The notes below the pieces were generated by a model. The model had not been told where the DNA came from. It did no database searches and saw only the letters and a list, made by a program, of their open reading frames with translations. 64,000 nt of DNA from Nitratireductor kimnyeongensis. Its GTDB lineage: Bacteria > Pseudomonadota > Alphaproteobacteria > Rhizobiales > Rhizobiaceae. The position numbers and the translations under genes were made by a program. The stretch spans positions 372,001-436,000 of the forward strand of contig NZ_CP078143.1 of NCBI RefSeq assembly GCF_019891395.1, in the 5' to 3' direction. The number at the start of each line of letters is the position of its first letter. Position 1 is the first letter of the stretch. Positions 1 to 10,064 of the stretch are shown piece after piece.

Positions 1-1383
1 TGGGATTCGGAGGAGGAAGCGCGCGCCGTCGGCGAGGAGATCGAGGCGCTTCAGACCAAGGGCCACGCGCTCAACGACATCGCCATCCTTGTGCGCGCCT
101 CCTTCCAGATGCGCGAGTTCGAAGATCGTTTCGTCACGCTGGGGCTCAACTACCGCGTCATCGGCGGCCCCCGCTTCTATGAGCGCATGGAAATCCGCGA
201 TGCCATGGCCTATTTCCGCATCGTCGCGCAGGCCGCCGATGATCTCGCCTTCGAGCGCATCGTCAACGTGCCCAAGCGCGGGCTGGGCGAAGCCAGCGTG
301 CGGCAGATCCACGACGTGTCGCGCATGCGCGAAGCCACCCTTCTGCAAGCCGCGCGCGATCTCGTCGGTACCGAAGAGATGAAGCCCAAGCCGCGCGCCT
401 CGCTGCGCACGCTGGTCGACAATATCGAACGCTGGCAGGGCATGCTCGACCGCACGCCCCACACCGAACTTGCCGAGATCATCCTTGAAGAGTCCGGCTA
501 TACGGACATGTGGAAGAACGACCGCTCCGCCGAGGCACCCGGCAGGCTCGAAAACCTCAAGGAGCTGATCCGCTCCATGGAGGATTACGACAGTCTGCGC
601 GGCTTCCTCGAACATGTTGCTCTCGTCATGGATGCCGAACGCGACGAGGAACTCGACGCCGTCAGCCTGATGACGCTGCATTCGGCCAAGGGTCTGGAGT
701 TCCCCACCGTGTTCCTCCCCGGCTGGGAGGAAGGCCTCTTCCCCCACCAGCGCGCGCTCGATGAGGGTGGCCGCTCCGGTCTGGAAGAAGAGCGGCGCCT
801 CGCCTATGTCGGCCTCACCCGCGCCAAGAGGAACCTGCATCTGTGGTTTGCCTCCAACCGGCGCATTCACGGCCTCTGGCAATCCACCATCCCCTCGCGC
901 TTTCTCGACGAGCTGCCCGAGGCCCATGTGGATGTGGCCGAGGAAAGCAACAGCTATGGTGGCTATTCCGCCGGCCAGCCCGGCCGACCAAACCCCTATG
1001 GCAAATCCCGGTTCGACGACCAGCCCGCCTTCTCAAACAGCTACGCCACACCCGGCTGGCAGCGCGCCCAGAAAAACCGCACCGAGGCAACCACGCGCAA
1101 CTGGGGCAACCGCTCCGGCCATCAGGTGGAGCGCATCGGTTATGGCGAGGCGGATTCGGGCTATGGCGCAGGCCGCGGCTCGGTCAAGGGTCGGGTGATC
1201 GAAGGCGAGCTTGTCGCCAAATCGGTGTCCGACACGCCCTCCAGTTTCAAGGTCGGCGACCGGGTGTTCCACCTCAAGTTCGGCAATGGCAATGTGGCCG
1301 CCATCGAGGGCAACAAGCTCACCATCAATTTCGACAAGGCTGGCCAGAAGCGCGTTCTCGATGGCTTTGTCGAGCGGGTTTAG
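1..1383 (+). CDS. UvrD/PcrA-type ATP-dependent DNA helicase, C-terminal part (5' end outside window)
   Basis: This is an SF1A helicase that unwinds DNA in repair. The frame is open from base 1, so the first half with Walker A is missing; 460 residues are visible. Motif V (LHSAKGLEF, about residues 225-234 of the visible part) and motif VI (YVGLTRAK, about 268-275) mark the second RecA-like domain. A Gly/Tyr/Pro/Asn-rich linker follows. The last 45 residues (GDRVFHLKFGNG...) match the Tudor-like tail of PcrA/UvrD that can contact RNA polymerase. It converges on the next gene with only 36 bp between them. The family is certain; UvrD, PcrA and UvrD2 cannot be separated without the N-terminus. 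Confidence 0.9.
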   Translation, partial: WDSEEEARAVGEEIEALQTKGHALNDIAILVRASFQMREFEDRFVTLGLNYRVIGGPRFYERMEIRDAMAYFRIVAQAADDLAFERIVNVPKRGLGEASVRQIHDVSRMREATLLQAARDLVGTEEMKPKPRASLRTLVDNIERWQGMLDRTPHTELAEIILEESGYTDMWKNDRSAEAPGRLENLKELIRSMEDYDSLRGFLEHVALVMDAERDEELDAVSLMTLHSAKGLEFPTVFLPGWEEGLFPHQRALDEGGRSGLEEERRLAYVGLTRAKRNLHLWFASNRRIHGLWQSTIPSRFLDELPEAHVDVAEESNSYGGYSAGQPGRPNPYGKSRFDDQPAFSNSYATPGWQRAQKNRTEATTRNWGNRSGHQVERIGYGEADSGYGAGRGSVKGRVIEGELVAKSVSDTPSSFKVGDRVFHLKFGNGNVAAIEGNKLTINFDKAGQKRVLDGFVERV

Positions 1384-1419
1384 CCGCACATCGTGCAAAG
1401 GCCGAACCTGCCGCCGCGC

Positions 1420-1881
1420 TCAGTCAGTCCCCGGCTTGACGTAAACGAACTTGCCGTCGACATTCTTCTCCCGCGACAAGACGCCCGTGCGCGCATGGCG
1501 CGACAGCGGCCCTGAAAAGGCGTTCGATTTGTAGCGCATGCCGAATGTCTCCTGGCAGCGAGCAACAATATCGCCGATGGTGCGGGGAGCATCGAAAAAG
1601 TCGCTCTCAAGCAGATCGTTCAAGGCAGCCACAGCTCCCTTGGCACTGTCCGTGGTTGTCTTGCGTCGCCCATGGCGAGGCGTGGTGCGCACGACCTGCA
1701 TCATGCCGGGTCCGGCGATGAAATCGCTGATTCCCCCCTCGGAAAACCCACCGGCCCGAGTGTCGTTCTGGCCCAGGACCAGCTCGACTACACGCAGTTG
1801 AACGGCCTCCGACTCGAACTTGTTTACCGCCTCCGAAAGCTCGTTAAGCTGCTGCTTGAGCTTGTCGAAATCCTTGATCAT
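1420..1881 (-). CDS. Hypothetical protein with N-terminal coiled coil
   Basis: I do not recognise this 153-residue protein. Its first 30 residues (MIKDFDKLKQQLNELSEAV...) are heptad-like and probably form a coiled coil. The middle is Gly/Ser/Arg-rich. The last 60 residues (TIGDIVARCQETFGM ... DGKFVYVKPG) read like a small winged-helix fold; that is inference from pattern only. I chose the ATG at 1881 because a GGGGCGGA element lies 5-6 bases upstream. An ATG at 1950 would add 23 residues but has no ribosome binding site. It stands alone, converging with the helicase gene. No signal peptide or membrane segment is seen. Confidence 0.55.
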   Translation of the reverse strand: MIKDFDKLKQQLNELSEAVNKFESEAVQLRVVELVLGQNDTRAGGFSEGGISDFIAGPGMMQVVRTTPRHGRRKTTTDSAKGAVAALNDLLESDFFDAPRTIGDIVARCQETFGMRYKSNAFSGPLSRHARTGVLSREKNVDGKFVYVKPGTD

Positions 1882-2013
1882 GAAATCCGCCCCGATACCG
1901 TAATTACCACCATAAACAGGTGAAACGCGCACATATGTCTCTATAAGCATTCAGTAAGTCAAGAGTGCGACAGGGCCGTATAGGCTAAACAGCCACCTCT
2001 CTATGCCTCATCC

Positions 2014-2030
2014 ACCGATTTCCAATCGGT
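2014..2030. repeat. 17-bp perfect palindrome upstream of the hypothetical gene
   Basis: ACCGATT and AATCGGT form a 7-bp perfect inverted repeat around TCC. No T-tract follows on either strand, so it is more likely a protein-binding site than a terminator. It lies 133 bp upstream of the chosen start of the hypothetical gene and 55 bp beyond the DUF488 stop. Confidence 0.3.
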
Positions 2031-2084
2031 AGACGCATCAAAAGAGAAAAAACAATCAAAAGTTGAGAACAACGTGAACGCGAA

Positions 2085-2444
2085 TCACCCGAGTTCCAGC
2101 AATAGCTCGCGAACCACCATTGCCTGATTGCGGTCGCGATTCTTCGCCGAAAACAGCAATGTCAAAGGCCCCTCCTCTGCGGCGGCCATCAGTTCTTGCA
2201 AAAGCGCATCCCGGCAAGCCAGTTCTTCCCGATATTTCTCGCAAAACGCGCTCCAGCGCTCTGGTTTGTGCGCATACCATTTGCGCAAAGCGTGGCTCGG
2301 TCCCACGTCGGGCATCCAAGCGTCGAGTGCCGCGCGCGTCTTGCTCATGCCGCGTGGCCATAGCCTGTCAATGAGGATTCGCTTTCCGTCGCCATCCTCT
2401 ACGGGATCATAGATGCGCTTCACCCGAATATCGGCATTCACCAT
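2085..2444 (-). CDS. DUF488 family protein (YeaO-like)
   Basis: This 119-residue soluble protein belongs to the DUF488 family. The conserved early block RILIDRLWPRG (about residues 22-32) and the late block LLFSAKNRDRNQA (about 94-106) both match the family. The biochemical function is unknown. An open frame extends further upstream, but the ATG at 2444 has a strong GGGAGG element 7-8 bases ahead and yields the usual family length. It appears monocistronic. Three tandem 13-bp repeats sit immediately upstream, between the ribosome binding site and the promoter region. Confidence 0.85.
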   Translation of the reverse strand: MVNADIRVKRIYDPVEDGDGKRILIDRLWPRGMSKTRAALDAWMPDVGPSHALRKWYAHKPERWSAFCEKYREELACRDALLQELMAAAEEGPLTLLFSAKNRDRNQAMVVRELLLELG

Positions 2445-2455
2445 GGCAAACCTCC

Positions 2456-2492
2456 CGCAGCCATACCTCGCAGCCATACCCCGCAGCCATAC
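2456..2492. repeat. Three tandem 13-bp repeats upstream of the DUF488 gene
   Basis: The 11-mer CGCAGCCATAC occurs at 2456, 2469 and 2482, exactly 13 bp apart. The copies lie 12-48 bp upstream of the DUF488 start codon, so they fall in its leader or promoter. They could be slippage products or a tandem binding site. Confidence 0.6.
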
Positions 2493-2617
2493 AATGCAAT
2501 CAGTTACACGCGATGATTGAAGAACAGGCCAATCAATTTCAAACCATGTATCGTTAGGATGCACATATGGGGTTGACCCGTCCCCATGGCCATCACGGCA
2601 ACTTAACCTCAACCCTG

Positions 2618-2655
2618 AACCTCCCGCCGGCCTCCAGGCGGCGGGAGGTTGCTTT
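2618..2655 (+). terminator. Strong 12-bp stem-loop, possible end of a small RNA
   Basis: AACCTCCCGCCG (2618-2629) pairs perfectly with CGGCGGGAGGTT (2639-2650) around a 9-nt loop, followed by a weak T-rich tail (GCTTTCT) on the plus strand. No plus-strand coding region lies upstream for more than 1 kb; both nearby left-hand genes are on the minus strand. It could terminate a small RNA starting around 2500-2570. The left arm carries a CCTCCC run resembling an anti-Shine-Dalgarno sequence. It could instead be a structured element in the minus-strand leader region. No promoter was identified with confidence. Confidence 0.4.
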
Positions 2656-2721
2656 CTGGTCCAATACCTTGCGACAAGATGAGGCTTTGCGCACCCCCGG
2701 CACTTGCGCCTATGATGAGGC

Positions 2722-2883
2722 ATGAAAACAGAGCACCCACGGCAGATGGTCCTATGGCTGAAATTGGGAGCGTCAGCGCTGCTACTGGCGGCTTTGACCG
2801 GCCTCGCCTTTGCCATGTGGCTGGAAAAGGGGGCCGGGATCTTTCTCGCGCTCGTGGAATCCGGTTTGTCCTGGTGCTTCTGA
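2722..2883 (+). CDS. Small single-pass membrane protein (53 aa) upstream of the SCO gene
   Basis: ATG at 2722 opens a 53-codon frame ending in TGA at 2883. The product starts MKTEHPRQM and has a hydrophobic stretch at about residues 12-32 (LWLKLGASALLLAALTGLAF), followed by an acidic/basic pair and a second, weaker apolar C-terminus ending LSWCF. This fits a small inner-membrane protein. It lies 36 bp upstream of the SCO gene on the same strand, so the two are probably co-transcribed and may both serve respiratory copper handling; that role is inference. The ribosome binding site is poor (GATGAGG too close to the ATG), so the start is uncertain. ATG at 2746 is an alternative. Confidence 0.6.
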   Translation: MKTEHPRQMVLWLKLGASALLLAALTGLAFAMWLEKGAGIFLALVESGLSWCF

Positions 2884-2919
2884 CGCCCCTCCCTGCATTC
2901 TCGTTTCAGGTAAACATCA

Positions 2920-3498
2920 ATGATGCGTTCCATCCTCATCGGCATCCTGGCGGTCATGGCCGTCGGCGTTGGCCTTCTCACGTTTCAGTGGTACCAACAG
3001 CAGAGCTCGGGCAAGGCCTTCGGCGTGCCGTTTGAACTCGTTGATCAGGATGGCAACACCATCACCGAAGCCGCATTCAAAGGTGGACCGAGGGTCGTCT
3101 TCTTTGGCTTCACCCATTGCCCCGAAGTGTGCCCCACCACTCTCTTCGAACTCGACGGCTATCTCGAACAACTGGGTGATGATGCCGCCGACATCAAACC
3201 CTATTTTGTCTCCATCGACCCGGAGCGCGATACCCCCGAGGTCATGAAGACCTATCTGTCGAATTTCTCCGACCGCATCACCGGTATCACGGGCGACCCG
3301 GAAAAGGTCGCGGCCATGGCCAAGGGCTTTTCCATCTATGTGCGCAAGGTTGAGCTTGAAGATGGCGATTACACAATGGATCACACCGCTTCGATCCTGC
3401 TGCTCGACAGCGATGGCGACTTTTTCGGCACGATCGCCTATGAAGAAAATAGTGAAACTGCCATCGCCAAGCTGAAGCGTCTGGCAAACGAAACCTGA
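2920..3498 (+). CDS. SCO1/SenC family copper chaperone for cytochrome oxidase
   Basis: SCO proteins deliver copper to the CuA centre of cytochrome c oxidase and act as thiol-disulfide proteins on the periplasmic side of the inner membrane. The 192-residue product has one N-terminal membrane anchor (about residues 4-22) and a thioredoxin-like fold. The copper ligands are present: the CPEVC motif (C67 and C71) and the histidine in DHTAS (H155). The length is normal. It follows the small membrane-protein gene by 36 bp and precedes prmA by 12 bp, so the three probably form one transcript. No oxidase genes are nearby. Confidence 0.92.
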   Translation: MMRSILIGILAVMAVGVGLLTFQWYQQQSSGKAFGVPFELVDQDGNTITEAAFKGGPRVVFFGFTHCPEVCPTTLFELDGYLEQLGDDAADIKPYFVSIDPERDTPEVMKTYLSNFSDRITGITGDPEKVAAMAKGFSIYVRKVELEDGDYTMDHTASILLLDSDGDFFGTIAYEENSETAIAKLKRLANET

Positions 3499-3510
3499 CA
3501 CCGGAAATTC

Positions 3511-4383
3511 ATGGGCCAGACACGACTTTTCCTGACGGCGCCGCGCGAGCAGGCCGAATCGATTTTTTCAGTTCTCGACGCGCATTTTGAGGATGATGGG
3601 CTGCCGATCAGTATTTTCGAGCCCGAGGAAGACAGCGGCATCTTCCAGATATCGATCTATGCCGAAGACGACGTTGACGGTTTGGAACGGCGGGTGCGGG
3701 AAAGTCTAGCGGATTTTTCCCCCATACCCCCGCTGAAGCGGGAAGAGGTTCCGGAGATCGACTGGGTCAGCCATTCGCTCGAAGGCCTGCGCCCGGTTCG
3801 CGTTGGTCGCTTTCTCGTCCACGGAAGCCACGACCGGCATTTGCAGCGTATCGGCGACATCGCGATAGAGATCGATGCCGGCCTCGCCTTCGGCACCGGA
3901 CACCATGGCACCACGGCGGGCTGTCTGAGCGTGCTTGCAGACATTCTGAAAAGCGAGCACCCACGCAATGCGCTGGATCTGGGCACCGGTAGCGCCGTGC
4001 TGGCCATCGCCATTGCAAGGGCCGCCCGCATTCCGGTTCTCGCAACAGACATTGATCCGATCGCCACCGAAGTGGCTGCCTCGAATGTCCGCCTCAACCG
4101 CGTGGCAAGCTTGGTAGAGACACACACGGCGCCCGGCTTTCACCACGCTGTCTTTGCCCGCAAGAAACCCTTCGATCTCATCGTGGCGAACATTCTTGCC
4201 CGCCCCCTCATGGCTCTGGCGCCTCACATGGCAAGTCACATAACGCCGGGCGGGTCACTGGTTTTGTCGGGCATCCTGGAGCGGCAGAGACGGGCGGTTG
4301 TTGCCGCCTATGGCGGACAGGGGTTCCGCCACGTGCGCACCCAGGCGCGCGAAGGCTGGGTTACAATTCACATGAAGCGTTAG
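3511..4383 (+). CDS. prmA: Ribosomal protein L11 methyltransferase PrmA
   Basis: PrmA transfers methyl groups from S-adenosylmethionine to amino groups of ribosomal protein L11. The 290-residue product has the family's N-terminal substrate-recognition domain and a class I methyltransferase domain. The SAM motif I is [12 protein letters not shown] (from residue 156) and the motif IV region is VANILARPL (about 225-233). It begins 12 bp after the SCO stop. A strong stem-loop follows, separating it from the converging DUF1127 gene. Family and length both fit well. Confidence 0.93.
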   Translation: MGQTRLFLTAPREQAESIFSVLDAHFEDDGLPISIFEPEEDSGIFQISIYAEDDVDGLERRVRESLADFSPIPPLKREEVPEIDWVSHSLEGLRPVRVGRFLVHGSHDRHLQRIGDIAIEIDAGLAFGTGHHGTTAGCLSVLADILKSEHPRNALDLGTGSAVLAIAIARAARIPVLATDIDPIATEVAASNVRLNRVASLVETHTAPGFHHAVFARKKPFDLIVANILARPLMALAPHMASHITPGGSLVLSGILERQRRAVVAAYGGQGFRHVRTQAREGWVTIHMKR

Positions 4384-4405
4384 GCGCACGGAGGCACACA
4401 AGCAA

Positions 4406-4434
4406 AAACCCCGAAAGCTGGGCTTTCGGGGTTT
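4406..4434 (-). terminator. Rho-independent terminator between prmA and the DUF1127 gene
   Basis: AAACCCCGAAAGC (4406-4418) pairs perfectly with GCTTTCGGGGTTT (4422-4434) around a 3-nt loop. On the minus strand it is followed by a TTTTTG tract, so it is a good terminator for the DUF1127 gene. It may also stop prmA transcription on the plus strand, where the tail is weaker. Confidence 0.85.
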
Positions 4435-4457
4435 GAATCGACGCCGTTTAAAGCGGA

Positions 4458-4637
4458 TCAGAACATGTGGGAAACGCTGCGGCTACGCTTGAGTTCATCA
4501 CGGTTATAGCCGTGGGCACGCAGTGTTTCGTCGTCCAGCATCAAAAGCGCGCCATTGACATAGCTCCGGACCTGCTTCTGACGGGCTTCGATCAGCGCAT
4601 CGAATGCGCCGCGGAAAAAGCCACGCATTTGGGCCAT
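4458..4637 (-). CDS. DUF1127 small arginine-rich protein
   Basis: This 59-residue basic protein belongs to the DUF1127 family, common in multiple copies in Rhizobiales. The C-terminal block LMLDDETLRAHGYNRDELKR matches the conserved family core, in which an aspartate-rich 'D..L.D.G..R.E' pattern follows a helical N-terminus. Some family members influence RNA and phosphate or carbon physiology; nothing specific can be assigned here. The ATG at 4637 has AAGGAG 7-8 bases upstream, so a longer frame from 4688 was rejected. It is divergent from the aminopeptidase gene, with 232 bp between them, and ends at a strong terminator. Confidence 0.85.
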   Translation of the reverse strand: MAQMRGFFRGAFDALIEARQKQVRSYVNGALLMLDDETLRAHGYNRDELKRSRSVSHMF

Positions 4638-4869
4638 CTGATTTCTCCTTGAATTCTTGCAACGGAAGCTCCGTTGTTCATGGTTCAAAGATAAGCCTGC
4701 AAACCGTTCTCAACCAGCGCCGATTGCGCATGGCTACCATCTCTTTTTGCATTGCAACAAAGTAATTGTGCAGCGCGATAGAGACATTCCTTCACCGGAG
4801 ACCCGTTCCGCTTCTCGCAGCGATGCTATAGGTTTGGCACAGATTTTTCAGACCAAGCGGCAAAATTCC

Positions 4870-6699
4870 ATGTTTCAGTCTTTCGATGTTACCGCCGATC
4901 CCAGCCAGGGCATCGTCCGCGTCGGGCGCCTCCGTGAGGCAATGGCGAAAGCTGGCCTCGACGGGTATCTCGTTCCTCGCGCAGACGAGCATCAGGGCGA
5001 GTATGTCGCCCCCTCGTCCGAGCGGCTCGCTTGGCTGACAGGTTTCACCGGTTCGGCGGGTGCAGCGTTGATCCTTGGTGATCGCGCAATTCTTTTCGTG
5101 GATGGCCGCTACACGCTCCAGGCCGCCGAACAGACCGATCCGTCTATTTTCACCATAGCGAGCCTGATCGACAGTCCGCCGCGCGAATGGATCGCCAAGA
5201 ACGTGAAGAACGGAAGCCGCATCGGTTTTGATCCATGGCTGCACACCATTGCGGAGCTTCGCGCACTGCGTGTCAAAGCTGCAGCGCGGGGCATCGAACT
5301 TGTGCCGACAGACAACAATCTGGTCGATGGCATATGGGAAGATCGCCCTTCCCCGCCGCTGGCGCAGGCCCGCATCCATTCGAATGACCATGCGGGAGAG
5401 CGCGCCACCGTGAAGCTCGAGCGCATGGCAAAAGCCATCGGTGAGGCAGGTGCCGCCTGTACAGTGCTTACAGACCCGTCATCGATTGCCTGGACATTCA
5501 ATATTCGCGGGCAGGACGTGCCCCATACACCACTGGCCCTCGGCTTTGCCATGATCCCCGCCGACGGGCGGCCCTCGCTCTTCCTCGACAAGCGCAAGCT
5601 CGACCGCGAAACCGAAGCCTATCTGACCCAGCTCGCAGATCTGAAAGCACCTTCGACGCTGGAGGCGGAACTCTCGACCGCGGCCGGAAAATCGGGTTCG
5701 ATCGGCCTCGATCCATCGCTCACTGCCGAGCGGCTGCGTCTGGTCGTGGAAGAGGCTGGCGGCCGCATCGCGGATCTTGATGACCCGGCCCGCCTTCCTC
5801 GTGCGATTAAAAACCCCACCGAACTTGAAGGTGCCCAATCTGCCCATCGCAGAGATGGTGTCGCCATGGTGCGCTTCCTCGCATGGCTCGATTCTCAGGA
5901 ACCCGGCACGGTCGACGAGATTGGCGCAGTGCAGCAGCTGGAGAAAAGCCGTACAGAGACAGGCCAGAGCCTGCAGATGCCGCTTCGCGACATCTCCTTC
6001 GACACGATATCCGGCGCTGGTCCCAATGGCGCGATAATCCACTACCGCGTTACCACGAAGACCAATCGTACCCTCAAGGCAGGCGAGCTTTATCTGGTCG
6101 ATTCCGGCGCGCAGTATGACGATGGAACCACCGACATTACCCGGACCATCATCGTCGGTCGTCCCAGCGATGAGATGCGGGAACGCTACACGCGTGTTCT
6201 AAAAGGCCTGATCGCGCTCTCCACAATCCGCTTTCCCAAAGGTACGCGCGGGATGGATATCGACCCGTTTGCCCGCCAAGCCCTGTGGCAAGCCGGCCTC
6301 GACTACGCCCACGGCACGGGTCACGGCGTCGGTTCCTATCTCGCTGTGCATGAAGGACCCCAGCGCATCGCAAAAACCGGAACGCAGGTTCTGGAGGCTG
6401 GCATGATCCTGTCCAATGAACCCGGCTACTACAAACCCGGCGGCTATGGCATCCGGCTTGAGAATCTGATCGTCGTGGAACCGGCAACCCCAATCCCAGG
6501 CGGGGACATCGACATGCACGGTTTCGACACACTGACCCTGTGCCCGTTCGACCGCCGTCTGATCGACACGGGCCTGCTGTCCTCCGGCGAGCGCACCTGG
6601 CTCGACGCCTATCATGCTCGTGTGCGTGAAACGCTTACGCCGCTTCTCGACGGCGAAACCCTGCGATGGCTCGAGAAGGCGACCGCGACACTCGATTGA
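4870..6699 (+). CDS. Xaa-Pro aminopeptidase (aminopeptidase P, M24B family)
   Basis: The enzyme removes the N-terminal residue from peptides with proline in second position and acts in the cytoplasm. The 609-residue length fits the three-domain form: two creatinase-like N-terminal domains (about 1-310), a pita-bread catalytic domain (about 320-545) and a C-terminal extension. All metal ligands are visible: D411 and D422 in DSGAQYDDGTTD, H485 in HGTGHG, E517 in NEPGYY and E531 in IRLENL. I chose the ATG at 4870 because the protein aligns from MFQSFDV; the frame is open upstream to 4657 but that part resembles no family sequence. The ribosome binding site is weak. Confidence 0.92.
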   Translation: MFQSFDVTADPSQGIVRVGRLREAMAKAGLDGYLVPRADEHQGEYVAPSSERLAWLTGFTGSAGAALILGDRAILFVDGRYTLQAAEQTDPSIFTIASLIDSPPREWIAKNVKNGSRIGFDPWLHTIAELRALRVKAAARGIELVPTDNNLVDGIWEDRPSPPLAQARIHSNDHAGERATVKLERMAKAIGEAGAACTVLTDPSSIAWTFNIRGQDVPHTPLALGFAMIPADGRPSLFLDKRKLDRETEAYLTQLADLKAPSTLEAELSTAAGKSGSIGLDPSLTAERLRLVVEEAGGRIADLDDPARLPRAIKNPTELEGAQSAHRRDGVAMVRFLAWLDSQEPGTVDEIGAVQQLEKSRTETGQSLQMPLRDISFDTISGAGPNGAIIHYRVTTKTNRTLKAGELYLVDSGAQYDDGTTDITRTIIVGRPSDEMRERYTRVLKGLIALSTIRFPKGTRGMDIDPFARQALWQAGLDYAHGTGHGVGSYLAVHEGPQRIAKTGTQVLEAGMILSNEPGYYKPGGYGIRLENLIVVEPATPIPGGDIDMHGFDTLTLCPFDRRLIDTGLLSSGERTWLDAYHARVRETLTPLLDGETLRWLEKATATLD

Positions 6700-6709
6700 G
6701 AGATTCTGA

Positions 6710-7009
6710 CTATCCGATCAGATGGCGAAGCAGGATGAGCACCGCCGCAGCGGACAGAAACATCGGCATCATGCCGCCGGCAACGAGCGAAACCACCACG
6801 CCGGTCGTCAGCGCAGCGATTTCGGGTATGCCCCCGTTCATGGCGGCCGGTGCCACCAGCGTGGTCAGAACCGCGGCGGGGACGGCATTCAACCCCGCTT
6901 CCACACGCGGGTGAATGCTCTCGAAGCGTGAAAGCACCATGTGCCCGCCGATACGCGTCAGATACGTCAGCACCGCACCTGCGAGAATGACCCAGACCGT
7001 TGTGCTCAT
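6710..7009 (-). CDS. azlD: AzlD family branched-chain amino acid transport subunit
   Basis: AzlD is the small partner of AzlC in exporters of branched-chain amino acids and analogues. The 99-residue protein is almost entirely hydrophobic, with three to four membrane segments (for example VWVILAGAVLTYLTRIGG near the N-terminus and the last 30 residues). Its ATG overlaps the azlC stop by four bases (ATGA), so the two are translationally coupled. It converges on the aminopeptidase gene with 10 bp between stops. Confidence 0.88.
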   Translation of the reverse strand: MSTTVWVILAGAVLTYLTRIGGHMVLSRFESIHPRVEAGLNAVPAAVLTTLVAPAAMNGGIPEIAALTTGVVVSLVAGGMMPMFLSAAAVLILLRHLIG

Positions 7010-7734
7010 GGAGCCTGCCTCCCCTTGCGCGCGTCTGGCGCCATGATTGCCGCCAGCGCAACGCCTGCGACTGCTCCGATGGAAACATGCCAGGGCGAGC
7101 CGACAGTGCGATAGGCCAGCACGGAAGCAGCCGCACTCATCAACACCACCGGAAGCCAGAAAGCGCGTTTGCGGAAACTCATGACCAGACCCATAAAGTA
7201 GATCGGAAACAGAAAATCGATGCCCAGCGCGTGCGTGTCTGGAACCAGATTGCCGAACAGCGCGCCGATCCAGGCTTCGGCGACCCAGAAGACATAAAGC
7301 GGCAGCGCCGCGCCCATATACCAGCCGAACGAGACGGTCCCATGCGTCTCTCCGCGCCGTTCCGTCTCGGCGAACATCGGGTCGACCAGCATGAAGAAGC
7401 CAAGCAAGCGCTGCACAGGCCCCCAATGCGCGATCCGCCGCCCGGTGGTTGCGGAATAAAGAACGTGGCGAAAATTCACTGCAAGGATCGACAGAACGAT
7501 CAGCCAGGGAGCCACCTTCTGGCCGAACAGGTCGATTCCGACCATCTGGCTCGCACCGGCGAAAATCGTGGCGCTCATCAACACCGCTTCAAAAACCGAA
7601 AAATTGTTCTCCACCGCCAATGCGCCGAACAACAGTCCGAACGGCATTGCCGCGACCACCACAGGCACGCTGTCGCGCACCCCTTGCGCAAAATCGCGCG
7701 GGCGCGCGCTGTCCTTGGCAATGTCGGCAGTCAT
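7006..7734 (-). CDS. azlC: AzlC family branched-chain amino acid exporter
   Basis: AzlC forms the main membrane subunit of the AzlCD exporter. The 242-residue protein begins with the family's soluble lead-in (FAQGVRDSVPVVVAAMPFGLLFG) and has several transmembrane helices, including the conserved FAGASQMVGIDL and NFRHVLYS segments in its first half. The ATG has GGAGG 6 bases upstream. The stop overlaps the azlD start. The gene lies 93 bp downstream of ligA on the same strand and may be read through from it, although no functional link is expected. Confidence 0.9.
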   Translation of the reverse strand: MTADIAKDSARPRDFAQGVRDSVPVVVAAMPFGLLFGALAVENNFSVFEAVLMSATIFAGASQMVGIDLFGQKVAPWLIVLSILAVNFRHVLYSATTGRRIAHWGPVQRLLGFFMLVDPMFAETERRGETHGTVSFGWYMGAALPLYVFWVAEAWIGALFGNLVPDTHALGIDFLFPIYFMGLVMSFRKRAFWLPVVLMSAAASVLAYRTVGSPWHVSIGAVAGVALAAIMAPDARKGRQAP

Positions 7735-7827
7735 GAATCCTCCAGAGGATAGCAGTTTAGGTCAACAATACTGACCAGTCATATGAATTCCATTGAGCCA
7801 AGCATCAACGGAGATGAAGAGGTCGGG

Positions 7828-9945
<2,118 letters not shown>

Positions 9946-10064
9946 CTATCCGGATGAGAACTGAAGCGCAGTGTAGTCGATCCGCGCGCGTTTTTGGCAG
10001 CCGTCTTTTTACGCGGCTCATCCCTGCTGACAAGGTCAGCCAGTCCTGCTTGAACAGGAAGTGT

